Below, in pieces: positions 1 through 6,623 of a DNA stretch of 18,407 nucleotides (position 1 is its first letter; each line of letters begins with the position of its first letter). The DNA comes from an uncultured Lachnospiraceae bacterium (GTDB lineage: Bacteria > Bacillota > Clostridia > Lachnospirales > Lachnospiraceae), in NCBI GenBank assembly GCA_910589195.1, contig CAJUTC010000056.1:1-18407 (forward strand), written 5' to 3'. Below the pieces are notes generated by a model, which did not search any database, was not told the DNA's origin, and saw only the letters and a program-made list of their open reading frames with translations. The position numbers and the translations under genes were made by a program.

Positions 1-73
1 ATAGACGGTCAGCCCCGATAAAATTACTTACAAAGAAGTGACCTTACCTTTGGCCGGGGCGGTTACTTTTTTG
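1..73 (-). other. 3' end of toxin transcript: hairpin and 5'-3' pairing segment
   Basis: CAAAGAAGTGACC (31-43) pairs with GGTTACTTTTTTG (61-73) at 11 of 13 positions, so the end of the toxin ORF and its 3' tail can fold together. No clear U-tract follows. Further on, TAGACGGTCAG (2-12, plus strand) complements CTGACCGCCTA (226-236) in the leader, with a single G-U pair. An antisense antitoxin would be expected to overlap this tail but cannot be demonstrated because the window starts here. Confidence 0.4.
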
Positions 74-155
74 TGTGGTTTATGTATGCTATCAAGATTG
101 ACACGATTATCCCAAGGATCATCAGAACAACCGTAAGCAGTTCATAGTCACTCAT
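63..155 (-). CDS. Holin-like small hydrophobic toxin (type I toxin-like), 30 aa
   Basis: The protein starts MSDYELLTVV, continues with one hydrophobic segment (about residues 6-24) and ends in the basic tail INHTKK. An acidic start, one membrane helix and a lysine end are the pattern of the Firmicute putative holin-like toxin family (Hol-Tox), whose members are thought to insert in the membrane. The ATG at 155 follows a strong ribosome site (AAAGGAGGG) 7-8 bases upstream. A consensus-like promoter lies about 110 bases upstream, giving an unusually long leader, as in type I toxin mRNAs held silent by an antisense RNA. No antitoxin RNA gene can be proved; it would be expected on the plus strand across positions 1-60 or left of the window. 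Family assignment is from recalled pattern; toxicity is inference. Confidence 0.75.
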   Translation of the reverse strand: MSDYELLTVVLMILGIIVSILIAYINHTKK

Positions 156-160
156 AAGCA

Positions 161-209
161 ATCCCTCCTTTCCCGGCTTTACCCGTAGTCAGAGGGATAG
201 TCCCCTCTG
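161..209 (-). promoter_or_regulatory. Toxin mRNA leader with two mutually exclusive hairpins
   Basis: Hairpin A is a perfect 7-bp stem (CAGAGGG / CCCTCTG, 190-209). Its 3' arm overlaps ATCCCTC (192-198), which is perfectly complementary to GAGGGAT of the ribosome binding site (161-167). The leader can therefore form either hairpin A, leaving the ribosome site free, or hairpin B, hiding it. Sequestration of the ribosome site is known from type I toxin mRNAs; the switch here is inferred from base pairing only. Confidence 0.5.
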
Positions 210-263
210 CATTTGCATCGAAAGACTGACCGCCTACCCGTTATGGCAGTACCCCATACATGT

Positions 264-292
264 ATTTTAACAGAAAGCATTGAGCGACACAA
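264..292 (-). promoter_or_regulatory. Promoter of the small toxin
   Basis: On the minus strand, TTGTGT (287-292) and TAAAAT (264-269) are separated by exactly 17 bases. Transcription should begin near 257, leaving a leader of about 100 bases before the toxin start. Confidence 0.6.
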
Positions 293-327
293 GATCGCTC
301 CGCCATTTTTCTACATGATTTGCGCCA

Positions 328-745
328 TCACTCAGCAGCTTGATTAAGGCAGGCAATTCCATTCAAGCTCTGGGGATATCCAATATAAGGAAGGCATTCG
401 GATACCACTTTTACTAAAAATGCTTTGGCATTGCCCAAATTCATATTGATTTTGGCATGAGCCGTTAGCTGTGGCTCGCAGCCTCTGCGCCATTAAAAAG
501 TAAAAGGTGACCATTTCACGCTGTGCCAGATCAAATCCTGTTCTCGTATAGTAATCGCCAAAGCAGTTTGCCGCCATCCAGCAATTAATATGTCCCGTTT
601 TCCACGCTTCTTTCATATGTTCTCTAAAAATATCCGCTTGAGCCTGAATCCCTTTTTCTAAACGGTTTTTGGATGTTGTGGCTCCTTGGATGGCAAGGGG
701 AAGGGAAATTCCTCTTTTTTCCAAAATTTTATTGGTTATATTCAA
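328..745 (-). pseudogene. Carboxymuconolactone decarboxylase-like remnant, truncated and frameshifted
   Basis: The first frame starts at a TTG (745) behind AAAGGA and reads about 87 residues, including EKRGISLPL and REMVTFYFLMAQ, typical of the linker and second CMD domain. The 133-residue ORF then turns into unrelated sequence. In the next frame the family pattern resumes as GCEPQLTAHAKINMNLGN and SECLPYIGYPQSLNGIACLN and ends at a TGA at 328-330. A one-base indel near 480-500 explains this. The first of the two CMD domains usual in the roughly 230-residue family members is also missing, so the gene is both truncated at the 5' end and frameshifted. Intact relatives are antioxidant-like or decarboxylase proteins. 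It follows the aldo/keto reductase by 7 bases and would have been cotranscribed with it. Confidence 0.75.
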
Positions 746-752
746 ATGTCCT

Positions 753-1790
753 TTAAATTTTTTGGTTTCCTATCTGCCAGACCTGTTTTTCCTTTGCTGA
801 CTGGGCAGTATTCTGAGCCATGACACCCACCAGCGGATGGGGAACATAGGATTCTTCCAGATACGCAAGCTCCTCTTTTGAAAGAATCAGTTCCACGGAT
901 TTTGCCGCGTCTTCAATATGATGTGGTTTTGTTGCGCCTACCACTGGAGCCGTTACCTTTGTCAGAAGCCATGCCAGGGAAACTTCCGTCATAGAAACAC
1001 CATATTGTTTTGCAAGTTTCGCTACACGGCTGATAATCTTGCTATCTTGTTGGATAGTTGCGTCATATTTAAGCTTCGCATAGTGATCTTCTTCCAAACG
1101 TTTTGATGTTTCACCAGGAGCCTTTGCCAAACGCCCGCCTGCCAGCGCGCTGTAAGGCGTCATAGCAATGTTATCCTCTGCACATAGTTTTGCCATCTCC
1201 CTCTCTTCCTCACGGAAAATCAGATTGTAATGCCCCTGGATGGAAATAAACTTTGCAAAGCCTTCCTTTTCAGCCAATGCGTTTGCCTTTGCAAGCTGCC
1301 AGGCAAAACAATTGGAAATACCGATATATTTTGCTTTTCCTGCCTGAATGATATGGTTCAGCCCCTCCATAATGTCATACAGGGGCGTTTGATAATCCCA
1401 CATATGATAAATATACAGATCCACCCAATCCATCCCAAGGTTTTCAAGGCTCTTATTTATCATCCGTTCAATGTGCTGCTGGCCTGTGATCCCGGCTTCA
1501 ATATCTGCCTGTGTACGTGGCAGGAATTTGGTTGCCACCACAACCTCATCCCTTTTTGCGAAATCCCTGAGAGCCCTTCCCACATATTGTTCGCTGGTGC
1601 CGCTCTGATAACCAATGGCAGTATCATAAAAATTTACGCCCAGATCCAGTCCCCGCTTAATGATTTCACGAGAATGCTCCTCATCAACTGTCCATGAATG
1701 CTGCCCGTTTTTTGCGTCACCAAATCCCATACAGCCCATGCAAATACGGGACACGTTCAAATCAGAATTTCCTAATTTTGTATACTGCAT
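753..1790 (-). CDS. Aldo/keto reductase
   Basis: This 345-residue protein is an NAD(P)H-dependent aldo/keto reductase, expected to fold as a cytosolic TIM barrel and reduce carbonyl compounds. The catalytic tetrad is visible: D56 in NFYDTAIGY, Y61, K88 in VATKF and H129 in YIYHMWD. The barrel continues with GKAKYIGISN and a C-terminal VVGATKPHHIEDA that typically contacts the cofactor phosphate. The start chosen is the ATG at 1790, behind a strong GAGGAGG six bases upstream; the frame extends five codons further to a TTG at 1805 that has no ribosome site. The C-terminus (GVMAQNTAQS...GNQKI) is about 20 residues longer than in many family members. The CMD remnant follows directly. The natural substrate is not evident. 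Confidence 0.9.
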   Translation of the reverse strand: MQYTKLGNSDLNVSRICMGCMGFGDAKNGQHSWTVDEEHSREIIKRGLDLGVNFYDTAIGYQSGTSEQYVGRALRDFAKRDEVVVATKFLPRTQADIEAGITGQQHIERMINKSLENLGMDWVDLYIYHMWDYQTPLYDIMEGLNHIIQAGKAKYIGISNCFAWQLAKANALAEKEGFAKFISIQGHYNLIFREEEREMAKLCAEDNIAMTPYSALAGGRLAKAPGETSKRLEEDHYAKLKYDATIQQDSKIISRVAKLAKQYGVSMTEVSLAWLLTKVTAPVVGATKPHHIEDAAKSVELILSKEELAYLEESYVPHPLVGVMAQNTAQSAKEKQVWQIGNQKI

Positions 1791-1822
1791 CAATTTCCTC
1801 CTCAAGTTTTATTCTCTTCTTA

Positions 1823-1840
1823 ATTATAAGTTCCACTTAT
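1823..1840 (-). promoter_or_regulatory. -10 box overlapped by a palindromic operator candidate
   Basis: A perfect TATAAT (1823-1828, minus strand) lies 32 bases upstream of the reductase start and is overlapped by the perfect palindrome ATAAGT-GGA-ACTTAT (1826-1840). No good -35 is present at 17 bases, which suggests an activator or a repressor site. The binding protein is not identifiable. Confidence 0.4.
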
Positions 1841-1931
1841 TTCAAACATTTGTTTTCCATTAAATTCCTATAAGTACCATTCAATTCCAACAACTGCCCC
1901 ATATTGTTCTTTTTGATCCTCCCTTTCTTCT

Positions 1932-2016
1932 TACCAGTCTTTTTTTACCAGTCCTTTTTTTACCAGTCCTTACTTTTTACCAGTCCTTTTTTACCAGTCC
2001 CTACTTTTTACCAGTC
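1932..2016. repeat. Six-copy short tandem repeat around TTTTTACCAGTCC
   Basis: TACCAGTC begins at 1932, 1946, 1961, 1978, 1992 and 2009, so units are 14-17 bases long and differ only in T-run length and an optional TAC. The array sits in the 359-base gap between the divergent reductase and ABC transporter genes, about 150 bases before the ATPase start. Apart from the reductase -10/palindrome, I see no other gene or clear promoter in this gap. The 81-residue plus-strand ORF across it is only the repeat translated. Confidence 0.85.
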
Positions 2017-2164
2017 CTTACTTCTAACAATTCTTTTCAGAAAATCCTTCCACAATAACAATCAATCCTCCGCCTTTCTCATATCATACAGTAAGGAAGC
2101 TGATTTTAGTGTGTTATCTGTATTGGATTCAGCGCCTTATTATCCATAGTGAAAGGGGATTGTT

Positions 2165-2992
2165 ATGGCACACAAGCTTGAAGTGCAAAACGTTAGCTAC
2201 TCCTACCATGCTATAGAAGGGGAAACACCTGCACTTTCTGATATATCATTTACAGCAGATACGGGAGAATTTATTGCGATAGTCGGCCCTTCCGGATGCG
2301 GAAAGTCTACATTACTTTCTCTGCTCAGCGGACTAGCCAGGCCGGAATCCGGCTTGGTCTTAATTGATGGGAAACCTGCTGAGCAGGCGAAAGAAGCGAT
2401 TGGGTACATGCTCCAAAAAGATCATCTGTTTGAATGGCGTTCCATTTTATCCAATGCAGCATTAGGGTTAGAAATTCAAAACCGCCTGGATCCGGACAGC
2501 CGTTCCCACTTAATCCAAATGCTGAAAACTTACGGTCTGGAACAGTTTCAGGATAAACATCCTTCCCAGCTTTCTGGAGGAATGCGGCAGCGAGCTGCCT
2601 TAATACGAACGCTGGCGCTAAAGCCGGATTTACTTTTACTGGATGAACCCTTCTCAGCCTTGGATTATCAAACCAGGCTTTCCGTATGTGATGATATCAG
2701 TTCTATTATACGGGAAACGAAAAAAACCGCGGTTTTGGTAACTCATGATCTGTCAGAAGCCATTAGTGTGGCAGATCGGGTTATTATCCTTTCCTCACGT
2801 CCGGCTACCGTAAAAAAGGTAATAACCCTTTCCTTCTCCCAACCGTCATCCAAGCCTTCTGGCATAGAAACGTCAAACCTGTTAAGCCCTATGGAACGTC
2901 GGAATGCCCCTGAATTTTCTTATTATTTTAATCAAATTTGGAAGGAGTTGAAATCAGATGCCTCATCTTCCCAATGCGCCGATTCCGTTTAA
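2165..2992 (+). CDS. ABC transporter ATP-binding protein, NitT/TauT (nitrate/sulfonate/taurine) type
   Basis: The 275-residue ATPase shows all ABC motifs: Walker A GPSGCGKST (41-49), Q-loop MLQKDHLFEW (about 82-91), signature LSGGMRQR (136-143), Walker B LLLLDEP (156-162) and H-loop THD (H194). Its EAISVADRVIILSSRPA ending resembles SsuB/TauB-type ATPases that energise import of small anions or nutrient precursors at the cytoplasmic membrane. The ATG follows AAGGGG with good spacing. Its 3' end overlaps the permease by 35 bases, indicating translational coupling. The roughly 60 residues after the core are low in recognisable features. No substrate-binding protein gene is present beside it, and no riboswitch or metabolic neighbour tells the substrate. 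I see no convincing promoter; the short tandem repeat lies upstream. Confidence 0.9.
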   Translation: MAHKLEVQNVSYSYHAIEGETPALSDISFTADTGEFIAIVGPSGCGKSTLLSLLSGLARPESGLVLIDGKPAEQAKEAIGYMLQKDHLFEWRSILSNAALGLEIQNRLDPDSRSHLIQMLKTYGLEQFQDKHPSQLSGGMRQRAALIRTLALKPDLLLLDEPFSALDYQTRLSVCDDISSIIRETKKTAVLVTHDLSEAISVADRVIILSSRPATVKKVITLSFSQPSSKPSGIETSNLLSPMERRNAPEFSYYFNQIWKELKSDASSSQCADSV

Positions 2993-3872
2993 GCCGAGAT
3001 TATGGATAAAATCCCGGGCTTTTTCTGAAACAGCTAATGTATTGTCAGAAACCTCTCTGTCATTGTCCGAAGCAGCCGTTCCATCACCTGGACAGCAGGA
3101 TTTTCTGGAAGCCGAGCTACTTCACAAACACCAGGTAGCAATCACCAGATGGATGCTGTTGGTTCTTCTTTTGGCTTTATGGGAGCTGGCCGCACGCTTT
3201 TCCTGGATTGACAGCTTTATTTTCAGCAGCCCGTCCATGATCTTCCAATGCTTTTGCACCATGGTAATGGATAAAAGTATTTTTCTCCACACAGGCGTTA
3301 CTTTGCTGGAAACAATTGTTTCATTTTTTCTTGTGGTTGTTATTAGCCTGGCCGCTGCCCTGCTTTTATGGTTCAGCCGGGCCTTGTCCGAAATTCTGGA
3401 ACCTTACCTGGTTATATTAAACAGCCTTCCAAAATCCGCCATGGCTCCTCTTTTAATTGTATGGTTGGGAAATAATACAAGAACCATCATTGTGGCCGCT
3501 ATTTCAGTGGCGCTGTTTGGGTCTATCCTTACACTCCACACCGGATTTTCCCAGACGGATCCTGACAAGGTTAAGTTAATTTATTCCCTTGGAGGAACCA
3601 AATGGGACGTACTTTCAAAGGTGCTGCTGCCCTCTTCTGTCCCCATGATTATCAGCAATATGAAGGTTAATATCGGCCTTTGCCTGGTTGGCGTTATTAT
3701 CGGTGAATTTTTATCCAGCAAAGCTGGCCTTGGCTACCTGATTACTTATGGTTCCCAGACATTTGCTATGACTATGGTGGTCACATCGATTGTGGTATTG
3801 TGCATAATGTCTGCCCTGCTGTACCAGTTAATTACATTGGCGGAAGGCCGCTTAACCAAAAATTGGAAGTAA
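2958..3872 (+). CDS. ABC transporter permease, NitT/TauT type
   Basis: The 304-residue membrane protein has about six hydrophobic segments and the EAA-loop region (SLGGTKWDVLSKVLLPSSVP) through which permeases of this class dock on the ATPase. Segments such as WELAARFSWIDSFIFSSPS and SSKAGLGYLI are typical of SsuC/TauC-like permeases. The ATG at 2958 lies inside the end of the ATPase gene, behind GGAAGGAG. The first roughly 55 residues are an unusual polar extension with a serine/glutamate-rich LSET/LSEA near-repeat before the first membrane helix; relatives usually enter the membrane earlier. No later in-frame ATG precedes the first helix, so the extension is probably real unless an alternative codon is used. 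A bidirectional terminator follows 8 bases after the stop. Confidence 0.88.
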   Translation: MPHLPNAPIPFKPRLWIKSRAFSETANVLSETSLSLSEAAVPSPGQQDFLEAELLHKHQVAITRWMLLVLLLALWELAARFSWIDSFIFSSPSMIFQCFCTMVMDKSIFLHTGVTLLETIVSFFLVVVISLAAALLLWFSRALSEILEPYLVILNSLPKSAMAPLLIVWLGNNTRTIIVAAISVALFGSILTLHTGFSQTDPDKVKLIYSLGGTKWDVLSKVLLPSSVPMIISNMKVNIGLCLVGVIIGEFLSSKAGLGYLITYGSQTFAMTMVVTSIVVLCIMSALLYQLITLAEGRLTKNWK

Positions 3873-3879
3873 ACACAGC

Positions 3880-3961
3880 GTATCCGCAAAGCATGAAAAA
3901 GGGCTGCTCATAGGAAAACAAACAGCATACTCAGCAGCCCTTTTTCACATTAAGCGGATAC
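3880..3961. terminator. Nested bidirectional hairpin terminator
   Basis: A perfect 15-bp inner stem (3894-3908 with 3933-3947; arms contain AAAAAGGGCTGCT and AGCAGCCCTTTTT) is flanked by an outer perfect 8-bp stem GTATCCGC / GCGGATAC (3880-3887 with 3954-3961). The T-rich arm ends serve both directions, fitting its place between the converging ABC operon and SIR2-like gene. Confidence 0.85.
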
Positions 3962-4037
3962 ACAAAACAGAATCTTCTATTATTAGTATGTAATACCACG
4001 CTGCAAGATCATCCGAAAATAGTTTTCGAATCCTGTT

Positions 4038-4880
4038 TCACCGGATTAACTCCAGCACCGCATATGTTTTCTGTCCTAATTCACCGGAAAGCTGGATGCT
4101 TTGTGCGCGTTTTTCCACTTCCGCGGGAAGCTGGTATAAATCAATCACCTCCAGGCCCTTTCCTTCATAATATTTTCTCAGATAGTCCCTTCCTGCGTGA
4201 AGGCTGCTGGAAAGAAAATAATTCCGGTGCATCTCCTGCCTTACCTGCATCTCTTTTGCAACATAGTCAATCCAACTGACAAAGGTTTTCAGGTTATAAT
4301 CGTTCAGCGAATAGCCAACAAACAGGAACACGTGGCCAATTAACAAGGATTTCAAATACGTTTCCATAAGTCGGTGGGTTTCGGAATACTGCAGATAATC
4401 GTCCTCTTTAAACACCATCTTTTCTGGATGCCGGATATCGCCGTGAAGTTTCAGCAGGTAATGGGAAGAAATATTAGTCAGTAAATCCCGATCTTCCCGG
4501 ATCACCCGGTAGCCCACTGCAACCTGATCTAACAGCGTATCAAAATTTGTTGTTACAATATGTTTCGGATGAAGGGAAACGATCAGATAGTCAAGGAGAT
4601 TAGGCTGAATATTCTCTGGAATCATGGATTTTATTAAGGAATAGTAAGAAGTATGGCCAGCGCTTTCATCCAGGCAGTAATAATACTGTGGGATCCGAAT
4701 ATATTCATCTGTAGCCAATCGTCCTTTCATGGGATAGTCAATCTGTTCCGCAAACGCCTGAACCATCTGCCCCCAGGTTGGGAGGCCTGAATTTTTTGAC
4801 ACCCCGGCACCGACAAAAATCACCAGCCTTTTTCGGTTTAACGCTGATGACATATCATTAATCATTTCGTAAAAAGTCAT
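4038..4880 (-). CDS. Stand-alone SIR2-like domain protein (predicted NAD-consuming enzyme)
   Basis: The 280-residue protein carries the SIR2-like Rossmann signatures: FVGAGVSKNSGLP (residues 22-34), TTNFD (N112, D114), KLHGD (H146) and FVGYSLND (187-194). The Asn and His used for NAD hydrolysis in SIR2 enzymes are present. SIR2-like domains of this bacterial type are known from anti-phage systems (ThsA, DSR, SIR2-Argonaute), where NAD depletion stops the infected cell; that role here is inference. The start chosen is ATG 4880, with GGAGG five bases upstream; a TTG at 4892 overlaps that ribosome site. Related proteins I recall are often longer with an extra C-terminal region, so this one may be a minimal or shortened form. 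The neighbours (ABC importer, MATE exporter) suggest no partner. No convincing promoter is visible in the 266-base gap upstream. Confidence 0.85.
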   Translation of the reverse strand: MTFYEMINDMSSALNRKRLVIFVGAGVSKNSGLPTWGQMVQAFAEQIDYPMKGRLATDEYIRIPQYYYCLDESAGHTSYYSLIKSMIPENIQPNLLDYLIVSLHPKHIVTTNFDTLLDQVAVGYRVIREDRDLLTNISSHYLLKLHGDIRHPEKMVFKEDDYLQYSETHRLMETYLKSLLIGHVFLFVGYSLNDYNLKTFVSWIDYVAKEMQVRQEMHRNYFLSSSLHAGRDYLRKYYEGKGLEVIDLYQLPAEVEKRAQSIQLSGELGQKTYAVLELIR

Positions 4881-5086
4881 AGGTTCCTCCAAATTTGTGC
4901 AAGTTTTCTGTTACCTTTAACGAAAAATTAGAATCCTGCTTTGTGTGATTTTCCGCTCTATGATACAAATGGCCAAAGGAATTTCGGAATGCCCGATACA
5001 GCAGGGCAGACTCTCCACTTTGCTACTTTCTCATATCCCTATGCTGCTATCCCAGCTAGTCAGATGAAGCCCCAAACCACCTGACA

Positions 5087-5145
5087 CAAAGAAGTCACCA
5101 TACCCGCCCTTTCGTCTTTGCGACTTAAAACGGGTGACTTCTTTG
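5087..5145 (-). terminator. Hairpin downstream of the MATE gene, resembling the toxin 3' hairpin
   Basis: A perfect 13-bp inverted repeat (CAAAGAAGTCACC 5087-5099 / GGTGACTTCTTTG 5133-5145) follows the MATE stop by 13 bases. It lacks a U-tract, so terminator activity is uncertain. Its arm sequence nearly equals the toxin-tail hairpin at 31-73. The rest of the gap up to the SIR2-like start holds nothing recognisable. Confidence 0.5.
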
Positions 5146-5158
5146 ATAAGTTAAAAAA

Positions 5159-6475
5159 TCAGTTCTTGTACCCTCCCTTTTGAATCTCCTGATCGGATTT
5201 CCGAATATACCACACGTACCAGGAAGTGAAAAACAGGATTCCGTATACAGACGCCGCTGGAACTGCCAGACCAATGTCAAATAAGTTAGCGCCTTCTTTT
5301 AAGCTGAATACATAAGACAAGGGCACCCGAACTAAAAAAGAAGCTGTAATTCCCTGAATCATAACTGGAAATGACATTCCATGGCCATTAAAATACCCGA
5401 TATAGCTAAAAACCAGACAAGTGAGAATGGCCTCGGAACTAAACCCTTTTAAATATTCTGCCGACCGCATAATATAGGCCTGATTGTCGGTAAAGATTGC
5501 AGATGGGATATCTCCGCGGAAAAATACGAGCAAGAACACGAATACGCCTATAAATGCTCCAAGCCCCATTCCGGTAGTCATGGCTTTTCTTGCCCTTTCT
5601 TCTTTCCCGGCTCCCACATTTTGAGCCACAAATGCTGACATGGACTGCATTAGGGACGAGGGGATTAGCATCACAAACGAAACTACTTTCTGGGCAATCC
5701 CATAACCAGAAGAAGCTTCCAGACCGATTCCATTAATGATTGCGCATAAAATCAAAAAGGACAGATTGGTTAAAATTTCCTGAAATGCCAGGGGGATTCC
5801 CAGACTGAGAAAAATTCCAATTTCCCGGTTAAACCGAATCTCTTTTTTTGATACGGTGAATGGAAGGTTTTGGCGGCGGATAATCACCAGGGAAAGCACT
5901 ACGCTAACTGCCTGGGCCAGTATAGTAGCCAGCGCTGCCCCGGCCACATCCAGCTTTAAAACCGCCACAAAGAATAAGTCGCCGATTATATTGATCACGC
6001 AGGCAATCAGAACAAACAGCAAAGGCAGCCTGGAATTTCCAAGCCCCCGGAAAATGCCGCTGATTACATTATAAGCAACTACAAATAAAAGTCCCCCGGC
6101 GCATATCCTTACATATTGAATGGTCAATCCATAAGCTTCACTTGGCGCATTCAGCCAAGTGGCAAACAGCGGCGCGCCTGCCAGCAAAAGAACCATGGCC
6201 ACTACCGTAAAAAGGGTAAAAAACCAAACTGCACCTCCAATCACCATGCCAATCCGCTCATTTTTCCCCTCTCCCAAATACCGGCTGATTAAAACCGTAA
6301 CACCCATGGTTAGGGAGGTAATAACAAACGTAATCAAGTTAACAATATTGCTACCGGTAGCCACTCCGGAGATCCCGGCGTCTGTACCAAATTTACCTAC
6401 CACCAATAAATCAACTGCCCCATACATGGCCTGCAAAACCAGCGCCCCCAGTACAGGAACCATAAAGCGGATCAT
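5159..6475 (-). CDS. MATE family multidrug/cation efflux transporter, 5' end possibly frameshifted
   Basis: The 438-residue protein is very hydrophobic, with about twelve membrane segments in two related halves. It begins MIRFMVPVLGALVLQAMYGAVDLLVVGKFG, the usual first helix of MATE exporters, which expel drugs or metabolites in exchange for Na+ or H+. Family members are about 450 residues and normally start some 10-20 residues earlier with a TQGSI-type stretch. That stretch is encoded here just upstream in the same frame (LSDDFTQGSIINK), but the frame has no ATG, GTG or TTG before a stop codon. The only ATG with a ribosome site (ATG 6539; AAAGGAG at 6543-6549) is one base out of frame and stops after 11 codons at 6504-6506. 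Either a one-base insertion has damaged the start, or translation begins inefficiently at 6475. The helicase gene lies 74-84 bases upstream on the same strand. Confidence 0.85.
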   Translation of the reverse strand: MIRFMVPVLGALVLQAMYGAVDLLVVGKFGTDAGISGVATGSNIVNLITFVITSLTMGVTVLISRYLGEGKNERIGMVIGGAVWFFTLFTVVAMVLLLAGAPLFATWLNAPSEAYGLTIQYVRICAGGLLFVVAYNVISGIFRGLGNSRLPLLFVLIACVINIIGDLFFVAVLKLDVAGAALATILAQAVSVVLSLVIIRRQNLPFTVSKKEIRFNREIGIFLSLGIPLAFQEILTNLSFLILCAIINGIGLEASSGYGIAQKVVSFVMLIPSSLMQSMSAFVAQNVGAGKEERARKAMTTGMGLGAFIGVFVFLLVFFRGDIPSAIFTDNQAYIMRSAEYLKGFSSEAILTCLVFSYIGYFNGHGMSFPVMIQGITASFLVRVPLSYVFSLKEGANLFDIGLAVPAASVYGILFFTSWYVWYIRKSDQEIQKGGYKN

Positions 6476-6623
6476 TTTATTTATTATACTTCCTTGTGTA
6501 AAATCATCGGATAATTGATTCGTTCTGTCTATGTTTCATCCACTCCTTTCCAAGCCTTCATGCGCCATAGCAAATGCCCGTCACTTACAATTAACTGGTT
6601 GGCGCACTTGGCATCTCTTATCC

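Noticed and set aside
1932..2016. CRISPR-like array
   Set aside because: The repeated core is only 8-13 bases and the units are 14-17 bases long, with no unique spacers of 25-40 bases.
1904..2149. 81-residue plus-strand ORF before the ABC transporter
   Set aside because: Most of it is the short tandem repeat translated (FFYQS units); no ribosome site and no family resemblance.
3880..3961. Mobile element ends rather than a terminator
   Set aside because: The position between converging genes and T-rich arms on both sides are fully explained by a bidirectional terminator; no flanking duplication is visible.
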